Origin: CAYVLI01 sp964452105 [NCBI: uncultured Nitrospinota bacterium]
Lineage (GTDB): Bacteria; JAUXIQ01
Length of the DNA stretch: 5,659 nt
Direction of reading: 5' to 3'
Assembly: GCA_964452105.1 (NCBI GenBank)
Contig: CAYVLI010000189.1
Coordinates: 1 to 5,659 of the forward strand
The notes under the pieces are model-generated. The model ran no database searches. It saw only the letters and a program-made list of their open reading frames with translations, and was not told the DNA's origin. The position numbers were made by a program, and so were the translations under genes. Shown one piece after another: positions 1-5,000 of the stretch. Within the stretch, counting starts at the first letter, position 1, and each line of letters begins with the position of its first letter.

Positions 1-1335
1 AACGGCCTTGATTAGGTGGTGGAAGAGGGGGACGTCCATCATGGAAGTTTCATCTACGATTGCGGCATCGGTTCTCAAAGGATTTCCTTCGTCCCTCTGG
101 AAACCCCCTCTGGCGGGGTTATATTCCAGCAGCCGGTGAATGGTTTTCGCTGGAAGACCTGTAGCCTCCGAGAGCCGCTTGGCGGCTCTGCCTGTCGGCG
201 CCGCCAGGGTTGTTTTGAGTCGGAGCTTCCTGAAAACGGTTGCCACCGCTTTTATGAGAGTGGTCTTTCCCGTACCCGGCCCGCCGGTAATCACCAGGAC
301 TCCCTGCTGAAGGGCTTCGCCAACGGCCTCTTTCTGGCTGCCGGTATATTGGAGGCCGCTTTTCGATTCCAGCTCTTTAATTACGGCTTCCACGTTTAAA
401 AGGGGAAGCTGTGCCTTCTGTTGTGCAAGAGTCTTGAGTCTTTCCGCCGAGTTGCTCTCTGCTATGTAGTGTGCGGCAAGGTATATCGATTCTCCCCCGT
501 CGAAAGAGTTATCTATGTAAATCCGTTTTCCCGCGGCCAGTTGGGGGATGGCCTGCTCAGTGATTGTCCTGTCGATTTCGAGTTTCTCTTCCGCTATGTT
601 CAGCAACTCCTGCCGGGGAAGATATAGATGCCCCTCTTCAGCGGCTTCGAAAAGCAGGTATATTACTCCGGCTCTGGCCCGTTTGGGGGAGTCCGCGGGG
701 ATGCCCATGCTGCGGGCTATCCTGTCCGCAGTCTTGAAACCTATACCCGTTATGTCTGCGGCCAGGCGATAAGGGTCTTCCTTTACGCGAGAGATCGCGC
801 TTCCGCCATAGGTTCTATAGATTTTTTCCGCGTAGGTGGCGCTGATATCGTAGCCCTGGAGGAATACCATGACCTCCCGTATATCCCTGTGGTGCCTCCA
901 GGCATCGATTACGGTCCGTACCTTTTTGGGACCTAATCCCTCCACCGCAGAAAGCCTCTGGGGATTTTTTTCTATTATGTCCAGGGTCTTGAGGCCGAAT
1001 TTTTCAGTTATCCGCCTGGCGGTAACGGGACCGATGCCCTTTATCAGCCCCGAGCCCAGATACCGTTCGATACCCTTTATGGTGGCTGGTACTCTGGTCA
1101 CAAAGCTGTCCGCTCGGAACTGCCGTCCGAATTTCTTGTGATTAACCCAGGCGCCGGTGACGGAAATGGTCTCGCCCACGTTCACACCGGCCAAGCTCCC
1201 CACCACCGTTACTAACTCCTGGTATCCCTTTATTTTCAGTCTGGCCACTGTGTAGCTGTTGTCCTCGCTGGCGTAAACGATTCTTTCGAGGACGCCCTCT
1301 ATGTTTTCCCCATTGCCGCCCGCGTCGGGGGTCAT
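1..1335 (-). CDS. recD2: RecD2-type ATP-dependent 5'-3' DNA helicase (3' end cut by window edge)
   Basis: The first 445 residues of a superfamily 1B helicase are present; the C-terminal part lies beyond base 1. RecD2 proteins are usually about 720-750 residues, so roughly 60% is here. By family knowledge, RecD2 acts in the cytoplasm without RecBC, unwinding DNA 5'-3' in recombination and damage tolerance. In order: an N-terminal OB-like domain (about 12-83), helix-hairpin-helix segments (about 97-210, with IKGIGPVTARRI, VEGLGPKKV and ITGIGFKTADRIA), a linker region, then the motor domain. Visible motor motifs are Walker A GGPGTGKTT (351-359), motif Ia AAPTGRAAKRL (378-388) and Walker B-like VDETSMMD (427-434; VDEASMVD is more usual). 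The ATG overlaps the preceding gene's stop as ATGA and has a GGAGGG ribosome site, which fixes the start. It is the last visible gene of the repair operon. The reading frame is unbroken from start to window edge. Confidence 0.96.
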   Translation of the reverse strand, partial: MTPDAGGNGENIEGVLERIVYASEDNSYTVARLKIKGYQELVTVVGSLAGVNVGETISVTGAWVNHKKFGRQFRADSFVTRVPATIKGIERYLGSGLIKGIGPVTARRITEKFGLKTLDIIEKNPQRLSAVEGLGPKKVRTVIDAWRHHRDIREVMVFLQGYDISATYAEKIYRTYGGSAISRVKEDPYRLAADITGIGFKTADRIARSMGIPADSPKRARAGVIYLLFEAAEEGHLYLPRQELLNIAEEKLEIDRTITEQAIPQLAAGKRIYIDNSFDGGESIYLAAHYIAESNSAERLKTLAQQKAQLPLLNVEAVIKELESKSGLQYTGSQKEAVGEALQQGVLVITGGPGTGKTTLIKAVATVFRKLRLKTTLAAPTGRAAKRLSEATGLPAKTIHRLLEYNPARGGFQRDEGNPLRTDAAIVDETSMMDVPLFHHLIKAV

Positions 1336-1565
1336 ACTTCCCTCCAGCCCTTCATGTTGTCTTCGAGCAGTTGCATGCTCTCCTCGTATTGCTCATCGAG
1401 CACGTATAGGTCTCTCTCGGCGAGTCCGTCCACGGTCACCGGAAATTGGGGAACAGCCATGGATTTAACGCGGCAGGTTATACCGTGGCTTTCCAGGAGA
1501 CCCTTGACGATGTAGGCTTCATGTTCGCTGGAGGCGGTAAAGACTTTTTTCCAGTCATCCTCCAC
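1332..1565 (-). CDS. DUF2007 family small protein (putative signal-transducing protein)
   Basis: A 77-residue protein matching the DUF2007 pattern. It opens with KKVFTASSEHEAYIVKGLLE, a strand followed by a helix that in this family resembles one half of an ACT/GlnB-like fold. A short variable stretch follows, then RDLYVLDEQYEESMQLLED, the second strand and helix. There is no signal peptide, membrane segment or catalytic motif, so it is probably a cytoplasmic ligand- or protein-binding module. The family is annotated as a putative signal transducer, but I know of no established function. The start is GTG at 1565; the nearby ATG is out of frame. An AGGAGG box lies 9 nt upstream. It begins 5 nt after the 115-residue protein's stop, and its own stop overlaps the recD2 start by 4 bp, so it is translated within the repair operon. 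Confidence 0.88.
   Translation of the reverse strand: MEDDWKKVFTASSEHEAYIVKGLLESHGITCRVKSMAVPQFPVTVDGLAERDLYVLDEQYEESMQLLEDNMKGWREV
1340..1345 (-). promoter_or_regulatory. Ribosome binding site of recD2
   Basis: GGAGGG on the minus strand lies 4 nt upstream of the recD2 ATG at 1335 (5 nt from the GGAGG core). It sits inside the last codons of the DUF2007 gene. Together with the ATGA stop-start overlap it supports translational coupling and decides the recD2 start. Confidence 0.75.
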
Positions 1566-1570
1566 TTCTT

Positions 1571-1918
1571 CTATCCTCCTCCCCGCATAAAAGCTATGTG
1601 CAGGGCCTTTGTGAGTTCTTCCGTGTCGCCTTCTTTATGGTCTATGTCAAGGGCCCGCACGATGAGGTGCGTCTGGGGAATTTTCATGGAACTGCCTATG
1701 GTACGCGGCTCAATCCCGGAAACTTCGAATACGAAATCAGCTGGCCGGGGTGATAACCGTATGGTCATTCGGACGAAGCCTTCTCTTCGCTCCATATTGA
1801 TTATATTCCATTTTTTCCTGTGCGCTGTAGCCTGAATGTTATCAATCACTTCATCCGCCCTGAAGGCCAGGATTTTATCCAGCACCGGCTGTTCCGCTTC
1901 ATACATCTTATGATTCAT
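1571..1918 (-). CDS. Hypothetical protein of the alkylation-repair operon (115 aa)
   Basis: I do not recognise the family. The 115-residue sequence has an N-terminal stretch likely to be helical (about 6-33), an alternating-hydrophobic middle suggestive of beta strands (WNIINMERR, FVRMTIRLS, ADFVFEVSGIE, THLIVRALDID; about 37-92), a probable C-terminal helix (99-111) and a Gly-Gly-Gly end. It has no cysteine, signal peptide, membrane segment or nucleotide-binding motif, so it looks like a small soluble alpha/beta domain. The first ATG (1918) lies 11 bp inside the methyltransferase gene. A second in-frame ATG at 1906 falls just after that gene's TAA and would give 111 residues. Neither has a strong ribosome site, so translation is probably coupled. 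Its stop is 5 nt before the DUF2007 start. Coding status rests on the operon packing and the uninterrupted frame filling the space between two recognised genes. Confidence 0.82.
   Translation of the reverse strand: MNHKMYEAEQPVLDKILAFRADEVIDNIQATAHRKKWNIINMERREGFVRMTIRLSPRPADFVFEVSGIEPRTIGSSMKIPQTHLIVRALDIDHKEGDTEELTKALHIAFMRGGG
1575..1580 (-). promoter_or_regulatory. Ribosome binding site of the DUF2007 gene
   Basis: AGGAGG, within a longer GGGGAGGAGG run on the minus strand, lies 9 nt upstream of the GTG at 1565. The same bases encode the terminal Gly-Gly-Gly of the preceding 115-residue protein. The strength of this site is the main argument for accepting a GTG start here. Confidence 0.75.
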
Positions 1919-2504
1919 CCATCAAAAACTTCGCCGGCACTTTCATGCCGCGTCGGGTCGATATCAGGGGGACCCCCTCCATGTCGAGAAGTTTAATTTT
2001 CATAGCTATGCCGTAGCCGTAACCGCCTAAACCGCCGTCTTTCCTAACGACCCTGTGGCAGGGAACTATGACAGGAAGAGGGTTATTCCCGTTGGCTGTG
2101 CCTACGGCGCGCGCCGAAGGTGTTCCCACGAGATGGGCTATCTTGCTGTAAGTGCTCACTGAGCTGCAGGGTATCCTGAACACCTCTTCCCAGACTTTTC
2201 GCTGAAAGACTGTGCCCGTGCTCAAGTCTATGGGGGCGGGGAACGGAGATACGATTTTATTGAAATAGTCTCGAAACCAATTCATTACCTGGGGATAAGG
2301 AAAACCCTTCTCGGCTACCCTTCCTCCGGACTGCGCTATCAGCTCCCTCGCGGCACTGTCATCGAGGGATCGGTTGAAATCCACATAGAATATCCCCCTC
2401 TCATTGGCCGCGGTCAGGTATTTACCGCAGGGTGAGTTCCCCTCTGCTACGTATATTATTGTGTTTCCGGAGTTTAAAGCTTTTGCAAGAATGAAGTTCA
2501 TCAC
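1908..2504 (-). CDS. ogt: Methylated-DNA--[protein]-cysteine S-methyltransferase (Ogt/MGMT type)
   Basis: A 198-residue suicide repair protein that transfers alkyl groups from O6-alkylguanine (and O4-alkylthymine) in DNA to its own cysteine. The N-terminal domain (about 1-92) is divergent, as is usual. The conserved C-terminal domain runs from TGTVFQRKVWEEV (about 96-108) through IPCSSVSTYSKIA (the recognition-helix region, with its conserved Tyr119), SARAVGTANGNNPLP (Arg132 would be the arginine finger) and the active site VPCHRVV with acceptor Cys149, to GGYGYGIAMKIKLL. All key residues are present, so it should be active. The length is slightly above the typical 150-180. There is no Ada-type regulatory domain. 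The start is GTG at 2504, 1 nt after the alkA stop, with ATG at 2501 as an alternative. AAGGGG (2518-2523) is 13 nt from the GTG and 16 nt from the ATG, slightly favouring GTG. Coupling to alkA translation is likely. The symbol is by family; adaB/mgt are equally possible names. Confidence 0.95.
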   Translation of the reverse strand: MMNFILAKALNSGNTIIYVAEGNSPCGKYLTAANERGIFYVDFNRSLDDSAARELIAQSGGRVAEKGFPYPQVMNWFRDYFNKIVSPFPAPIDLSTGTVFQRKVWEEVFRIPCSSVSTYSKIAHLVGTPSARAVGTANGNNPLPVIVPCHRVVRKDGGLGGYGYGIAMKIKLLDMEGVPLISTRRGMKVPAKFLMDES

Positions 2505-2505
2505 C

Positions 2506-3423
2506 CTAACGGGCTATCCCCTTGTTTTTATTCCTCTGGTAGGCGAATAGAAGATAAAAGGCGGCGCAGCCTTTGTATTCACCCCATTCCCTGGCCCGCT
2601 TGCGAACCTCTTTGGCGCTTACCTGTTTCTTGTATTTGTAGAAGAGCGTCACAGCGTTTCTTATCCCTATATCATCGGCGGGTATGACGCTCCAACGGCC
2701 CATTCCCCTCAGGAGCGTATATTCTGCCGTCCACCTGCCCACACCCTTAATCTTCATCAATTTCTCTATGGCCTGCTCATCTTCCATCTGATTCAGCTCT
2801 TCAACATCGATATTTTCGTTGACCATTATTTTGGTCAATCCCTTTATGTATTCCGCTTTTCGACCCGAATACTGCATGCCTCTCAATTCATTATAGGTAG
2901 CGGAAGACAGATCATGACAGGAAGGAAAACCATAGAATCTGCGGCCGTTATAGTGGCATTTCGGCCCGTATTTCATGACCAACCTTGCTTTGAGAGAATA
3001 GATAAAAGACAGGTTCATCTGCTGACCGGTTATCGCCCATACGAGAGCCTCGTAAAGCGAGGGAGTAACCGGCGGTTTGAACCCGTAATTAGCCTTGCTC
3101 AATCTGCTGAGCGCCTCATCACCTGAGACCTTCAGATAGAATGTCCTTATATCTTTTGTAGTGGAGAAGATGCGTTTGATTATCCGTTCCGCCTCCCTCA
3201 TCGTGCGGGCGCTGCGGCAGCCGGGGACGTTAATCTCCAGGGAAGGTTTACTCACGGGTCCCACGGATTTTACTATCGCCAGCGCTGGTTTGCCCTTGAT
3301 ATCCAGGACCCTGTAATAGAGGTTCTCCCTGCTCAGGTCTACCAGCTCTTTATCAGACCTGGAGAAGTAATCGAGGGTATGCTTGAAATTAAAAGGTGTA
3401 TCAAGAGTAATGATCGTCTTCAT
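2506..3423 (-). CDS. alkA: DNA-3-methyladenine glycosylase II (AlkA-like, HhH-GPD)
   Basis: A 305-residue monofunctional base-excision glycosylase expected to remove 3-methyladenine, 7-methylguanine and related alkylated bases, leaving abasic sites. The N-terminal AlkA_N-like domain spans about 1-110 (TLDTPFNFKHTLDYF resembles the start of E. coli AlkA). The HhH-GPD domain follows: TPSLYEALVWAITGQQMNLSF (120-140), the hairpin IKGVGRWTAEYTLLRG (225-240), then VIPADDIGIRNAV, whose Asp251 aligns with catalytic Asp238 of E. coli AlkA. There is no 4Fe-4S cysteine cluster, which separates it from Nth/MutY. ATG at 3423 matches the family's N-terminus, and an in-frame TGA four codons upstream rules out a meaningful extension. 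No convincing Shine-Dalgarno precedes it. It is the first gene of the minus-strand repair operon, behind the divergent control region, and its stop is 1 nt from the methyltransferase start. Confidence 0.94.
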   Translation of the reverse strand: MKTIITLDTPFNFKHTLDYFSRSDKELVDLSRENLYYRVLDIKGKPALAIVKSVGPVSKPSLEINVPGCRSARTMREAERIIKRIFSTTKDIRTFYLKVSGDEALSRLSKANYGFKPPVTPSLYEALVWAITGQQMNLSFIYSLKARLVMKYGPKCHYNGRRFYGFPSCHDLSSATYNELRGMQYSGRKAEYIKGLTKIMVNENIDVEELNQMEDEQAIEKLMKIKGVGRWTAEYTLLRGMGRWSVIPADDIGIRNAVTLFYKYKKQVSAKEVRKRAREWGEYKGCAAFYLLFAYQRNKNKGIAR

Positions 3424-3484
3424 TGTTCGGTATCAGGGAAAAGGAATGATATCGGATTTTTCATGGAAAGGGCATCTTCGAAAT

Positions 3485-3504
3485 TAATTATAAGCATATA
3501 ATTA
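3485..3504. repeat. 8-bp perfect inverted repeat with 4-nt loop in the divergent promoter region
   Basis: TAATTATA (3485-3492) and TATAATTA (3497-3504) are exact reverse complements around AGCA. The left arm contains the -10 box predicted for the leftward operon, and the right arm contains a TATAAT reading rightward. It could be a dimeric repressor site covering the promoter, a pair of opposed -10 elements, or a chance product of AT-rich DNA. The A/T-only stem would make a weak hairpin, so it is not a convincing terminator. Confidence 0.45.
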
Positions 3505-3515
3505 GACTATATTAA
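3487..3515 (-). promoter_or_regulatory. Predicted promoter of the alkA-ogt-recD2 operon
   Basis: On the minus strand a perfect -10 hexamer TATAAT (3487-3492) is preceded by a 17-nt spacer and TTAATA at 3510-3515 (4 of 6 matches to TTGACA). Transcription would begin near 3480, giving an untranslated leader of about 57 nt before the alkA ATG. The region is very AT-rich, so chance hexamers are common. A second arrangement, TTGAAA with TATAGT 15 nt downstream, is also possible. Confidence 0.5.
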
Positions 3516-3564
3516 TACAAGCCGTTTTTCAACTAATATTGCTATTACCTCGAAGCGTTATGTC

Positions 3565-3574
3565 GTTTGCAAAC
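3565..3574. repeat. 10-bp palindrome, possible operator
   Basis: GTTTGCAAAC is a perfect 10-bp palindrome just upstream of the predicted rightward -35 box (3585-3590), in a position where an activator or repressor dimer could bind. I cannot assign it to a regulator, and a single 10-bp palindrome may be chance. Confidence 0.3.
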
Positions 3575-3584
3575 ATTCTGATTA

Positions 3585-3613
3585 TTGCGGGTGCGGGGTT
3601 AAAAACCTATACT
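3585..3613 (+). promoter_or_regulatory. Predicted promoter of the YiiX-like gene and thiE
   Basis: TTGCGG (3585-3590, three of six matches to TTGACA), a 17-nt spacer and TATACT (3608-3613, five of six matches to TATAAT). Transcription would start at about 3619-3620. That is at the first possible ATG, so a start at 3619 would be leaderless, whereas a start at 3667 would have a leader of about 47 nt carrying a ribosome site. Confidence 0.45.
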
Positions 3614-3653
3614 CATTTATGGAACACGAATACTTCCTGTCTTATTTTCAGGC

Positions 3654-3657
3654 GAGG
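3654..3657 (+). promoter_or_regulatory. Ribosome binding site deciding the YiiX-like start
   Basis: GAGG lies 9 nt upstream of the ATG at 3667. The upstream in-frame ATG at 3619 has no Shine-Dalgarno, and a -10 box ends only 5 nt before it. This short match is modest evidence for starting at 3667. Confidence 0.45.
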
Positions 3658-3666
3658 CGACAAAAG

Positions 3667-4419
3667 ATGTCCGATCTTATAGATAGAGCCAGGGAACAGA
3701 TCGAAAGGAAAGCAGTCGAGCTTATTATGAACTGGCTCACAGTCGAAAAAAAGGATTACCGCCTGCTCATTCCCAACAACATGGGCAACCTTATGAAAGT
3801 TGTGAGGGTGGGTGACGTAATACTGGTTGAAGGCAACCGGAGGTTCAGCCGGCTGGTCATGAAGGTCACCAACAGCGTGTGGAGCCACAGCGCCATGTAT
3901 GTAGGCAGGGGTATGATAGTGGAAGCAGATGAGAACGGGGTGGCGTTGAACCCTCTGGCCAGGTACGAACATTTCAACATCCGTCTGTGCAGGCCGGTAG
4001 GGATAAGCGGCAGAAGGCTCCACCGCGTGGCGGAAAGCGTGAAATCGAACGTGGGTAAAAGTTACGATACGACTAACCTGATTAAGCTGTTGCAGGCCTA
4101 CCTTTTCGATAACAAGGAGCACGACCGTTATCTGGGCCATCCCGGCCGCCAGCAGGAAATATGCTCTGGAATAATAGCCAGTGTGTTCGAGAAAGAAGGG
4201 TTTCAAGTGCGGGACGGCTACGACCCTTCCCAGGTGGTTCCAAGAGATTTCGATCTCAGCCCCAACTTCAGAATAATCAAATTTAACAAGATAGAAGCGC
4301 CGCTGCTGACCAGATGCAGAGAGAAATTGAAGGAATTATTGACCGGGAGAAAATCTGAAAATGTTCCATCTATGCATGATAACGGACAGGGAGTTGGCGG
4401 GGGGACGCCCGCTGTTTGA
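3667..4419 (+). CDS. YiiX/YaeF-like permuted papain-fold hydrolase (NlpC/P60 superfamily)
   Basis: A 250-residue protein (266 if the ATG at 3619 is used) of the permuted NlpC/P60 group, often annotated as YiiX-like, 'lipo-like' or peptidase family C92. Recognised elements are VGDVILVEGN (48-57), SVWSHSAMYVG with probable catalytic His74, MIVEAD with Glu86, RPVGIS, GKSYD, EICSGII with probable nucleophile Cys166, and PRDFDLSPNFRIIKFN closing the domain near 207. His before Cys is the circularly permuted order. The family is predicted to act on amide or ester bonds (peptide, lipid or acyl), but the substrate is unknown. There is no signal peptide, lipobox or membrane span, so a cytoplasmic location is inferred; residues 1-30 could form an amphipathic helix. 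The tail 208-250 lies beyond the domain, and its last 19 residues are encoded within the thiE overlap. It is the first gene of the rightward unit. Start 3667 is preferred for its ribosome site and a more family-like N-terminus. Confidence 0.85.
   Translation: MSDLIDRAREQIERKAVELIMNWLTVEKKDYRLLIPNNMGNLMKVVRVGDVILVEGNRRFSRLVMKVTNSVWSHSAMYVGRGMIVEADENGVALNPLARYEHFNIRLCRPVGISGRRLHRVAESVKSNVGKSYDTTNLIKLLQAYLFDNKEHDRYLGHPGRQQEICSGIIASVFEKEGFQVRDGYDPSQVVPRDFDLSPNFRIIKFNKIEAPLLTRCREKLKELLTGRKSENVPSMHDNGQGVGGGTPAV
4345..4349 (+). promoter_or_regulatory. Ribosome binding site of thiE, inside the upstream gene
   Basis: GGGAG lies 11 nt before the thiE ATG, within the YiiX-like coding sequence. The spacing is long but usable. 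No comparable site precedes the alternative ATG at 4376. Confidence 0.45.
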
Positions 4420-4996
4420 AGTCGTTGAGGAAGCCATTAGAGGCGGCGCGGATGCCGTTCAACTCAGGGATAAGCGGGCGACTTCCGGGGAGCTTTTCGA
4501 AGAAGCCCTTTCGCTGAGGGAACTAACCAGGAAACGAGGCGTGCTTTTTATAATCAATGACAGGCCCGATATAGCTATAGCGGCGGATGCAGACGGCGTG
4601 CACGTCGGCCAGGGAGATCTCCCCGCAGCCGCTGCAAGAAAGTTTATGGGCGCCGGGAAAATTCTCGGAGTCACCGCCAGCGATCTCACCCTGGCGCTTA
4701 AGGCACAGGAAGAGGGAGCGGATTACGTAGGTATAGGCTCCATTTATCCCACCACCACCAAAGAATTGATTTCTCCTCCCCGGGGGCCAGAGCTCATAAG
4801 ATCTTTCATGGGTCGCCTGGAAATACCTTTCGTGCCCCTCGGAGGAATTTCAGAAAGCAACGTGGAAGAAGTGGTGAGGGAAGGCGCTCGCAGCATAGCG
4901 GTCTGTTCGGCTTTGGTCTCAGCTTCGGATATAGCGGAGGCCACCAGGCGATTAAAAGACAGAATGATGCGCGCCATGGGGAACCAGGCTACTTGA
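4361..4996 (+). CDS. thiE: Thiamine-phosphate synthase
   Basis: A 211-residue cytoplasmic TIM-barrel enzyme joining HMP-pyrophosphate and the thiazole phosphate to give thiamine monophosphate. Family landmarks run in order: LCMITDREL (strand 1), GGADAVQLRDK (28-38), FIINDR (63-68), ADGVHVGQGDLP (77-88), ILGVTAS (101-107), GADYVGIGSIYPTTTK (119-134), PFVPLGGIS (156-163) and GARSIAVCSAL (175-185). The phosphate- and pyrophosphate-binding loops are intact and the length is normal, so it should be functional. The ATG at 4361 lies 59 bp inside the YiiX-like gene in another frame, with GGGAG (4345-4349) 11 nt upstream. Strand 1 begins at residue 2, so the overlap is real, and the next ATG (4376) would cut into the barrel. 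No other thiamine gene is in the window. Its stop is 4 nt from that of the convergent dehydrogenase gene. Confidence 0.95.
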   Translation: MFHLCMITDRELAGGRPLFEVVEEAIRGGADAVQLRDKRATSGELFEEALSLRELTRKRGVLFIINDRPDIAIAADADGVHVGQGDLPAAAARKFMGAGKILGVTASDLTLALKAQEEGADYVGIGSIYPTTTKELISPPRGPELIRSFMGRLEIPFVPLGGISESNVEEVVREGARSIAVCSALVSASDIAEATRRLKDRMMRAMGNQAT

Positions 4997-5000
4997 CGGC

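Larger units (their letters stand above)
3424..3666. other. Divergent intergenic control region
   Basis: No gene is proposed between alkA (leftward) and the YiiX-like gene (rightward). Bases 3481-3540 contain only 11 G or C out of 60, sharply below the flanking genes, as expected for a promoter region. It holds both predicted promoters, the 8-bp inverted repeat and the 10-bp palindrome listed separately. I found no riboswitch core, tRNA or strong rho-independent terminator. Bases 3619-3666 would become coding if the YiiX-like protein begins at its upstream ATG. Confidence 0.7.

Noticed and set aside
16-1141. Several plus-strand open frames of 68-127 codons across the left end
   Set aside because: All are antisense to recD2, whose motifs and uninterrupted 445-codon frame account for the region. 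None has a ribosome site or recognisable domain.
1446-1835. A 129-codon plus-strand open frame opposite the DUF2007 and 115-aa genes
   Set aside because: The minus-strand genes have operon spacing, and DUF2007 is recognisable. The plus frame crosses two genes and has no motif.
3424-3445. A CCTGATACC string near alkA that resembles part of the TPP (thi-box) riboswitch core, suggestive because thiE is nearby
   Set aside because: It is on the strand leading to alkA, not thiE. The paired CTGAGA element and the rest of the conserved core are absent.
3597-3607. Small hairpin GGTT-AAA-AACC
   Set aside because: A 4-bp stem without a following U-tract, located between the predicted -35 and -10 boxes, is neither a terminator nor clearly an operator.
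3613-4206. A 197-codon open frame on the minus strand opposite the YiiX-like gene
   Set aside because: Its translation is His/Pro/Phe-rich without family motifs, and it lies wholly antisense to a gene with intact catalytic motifs. It is a shadow frame.
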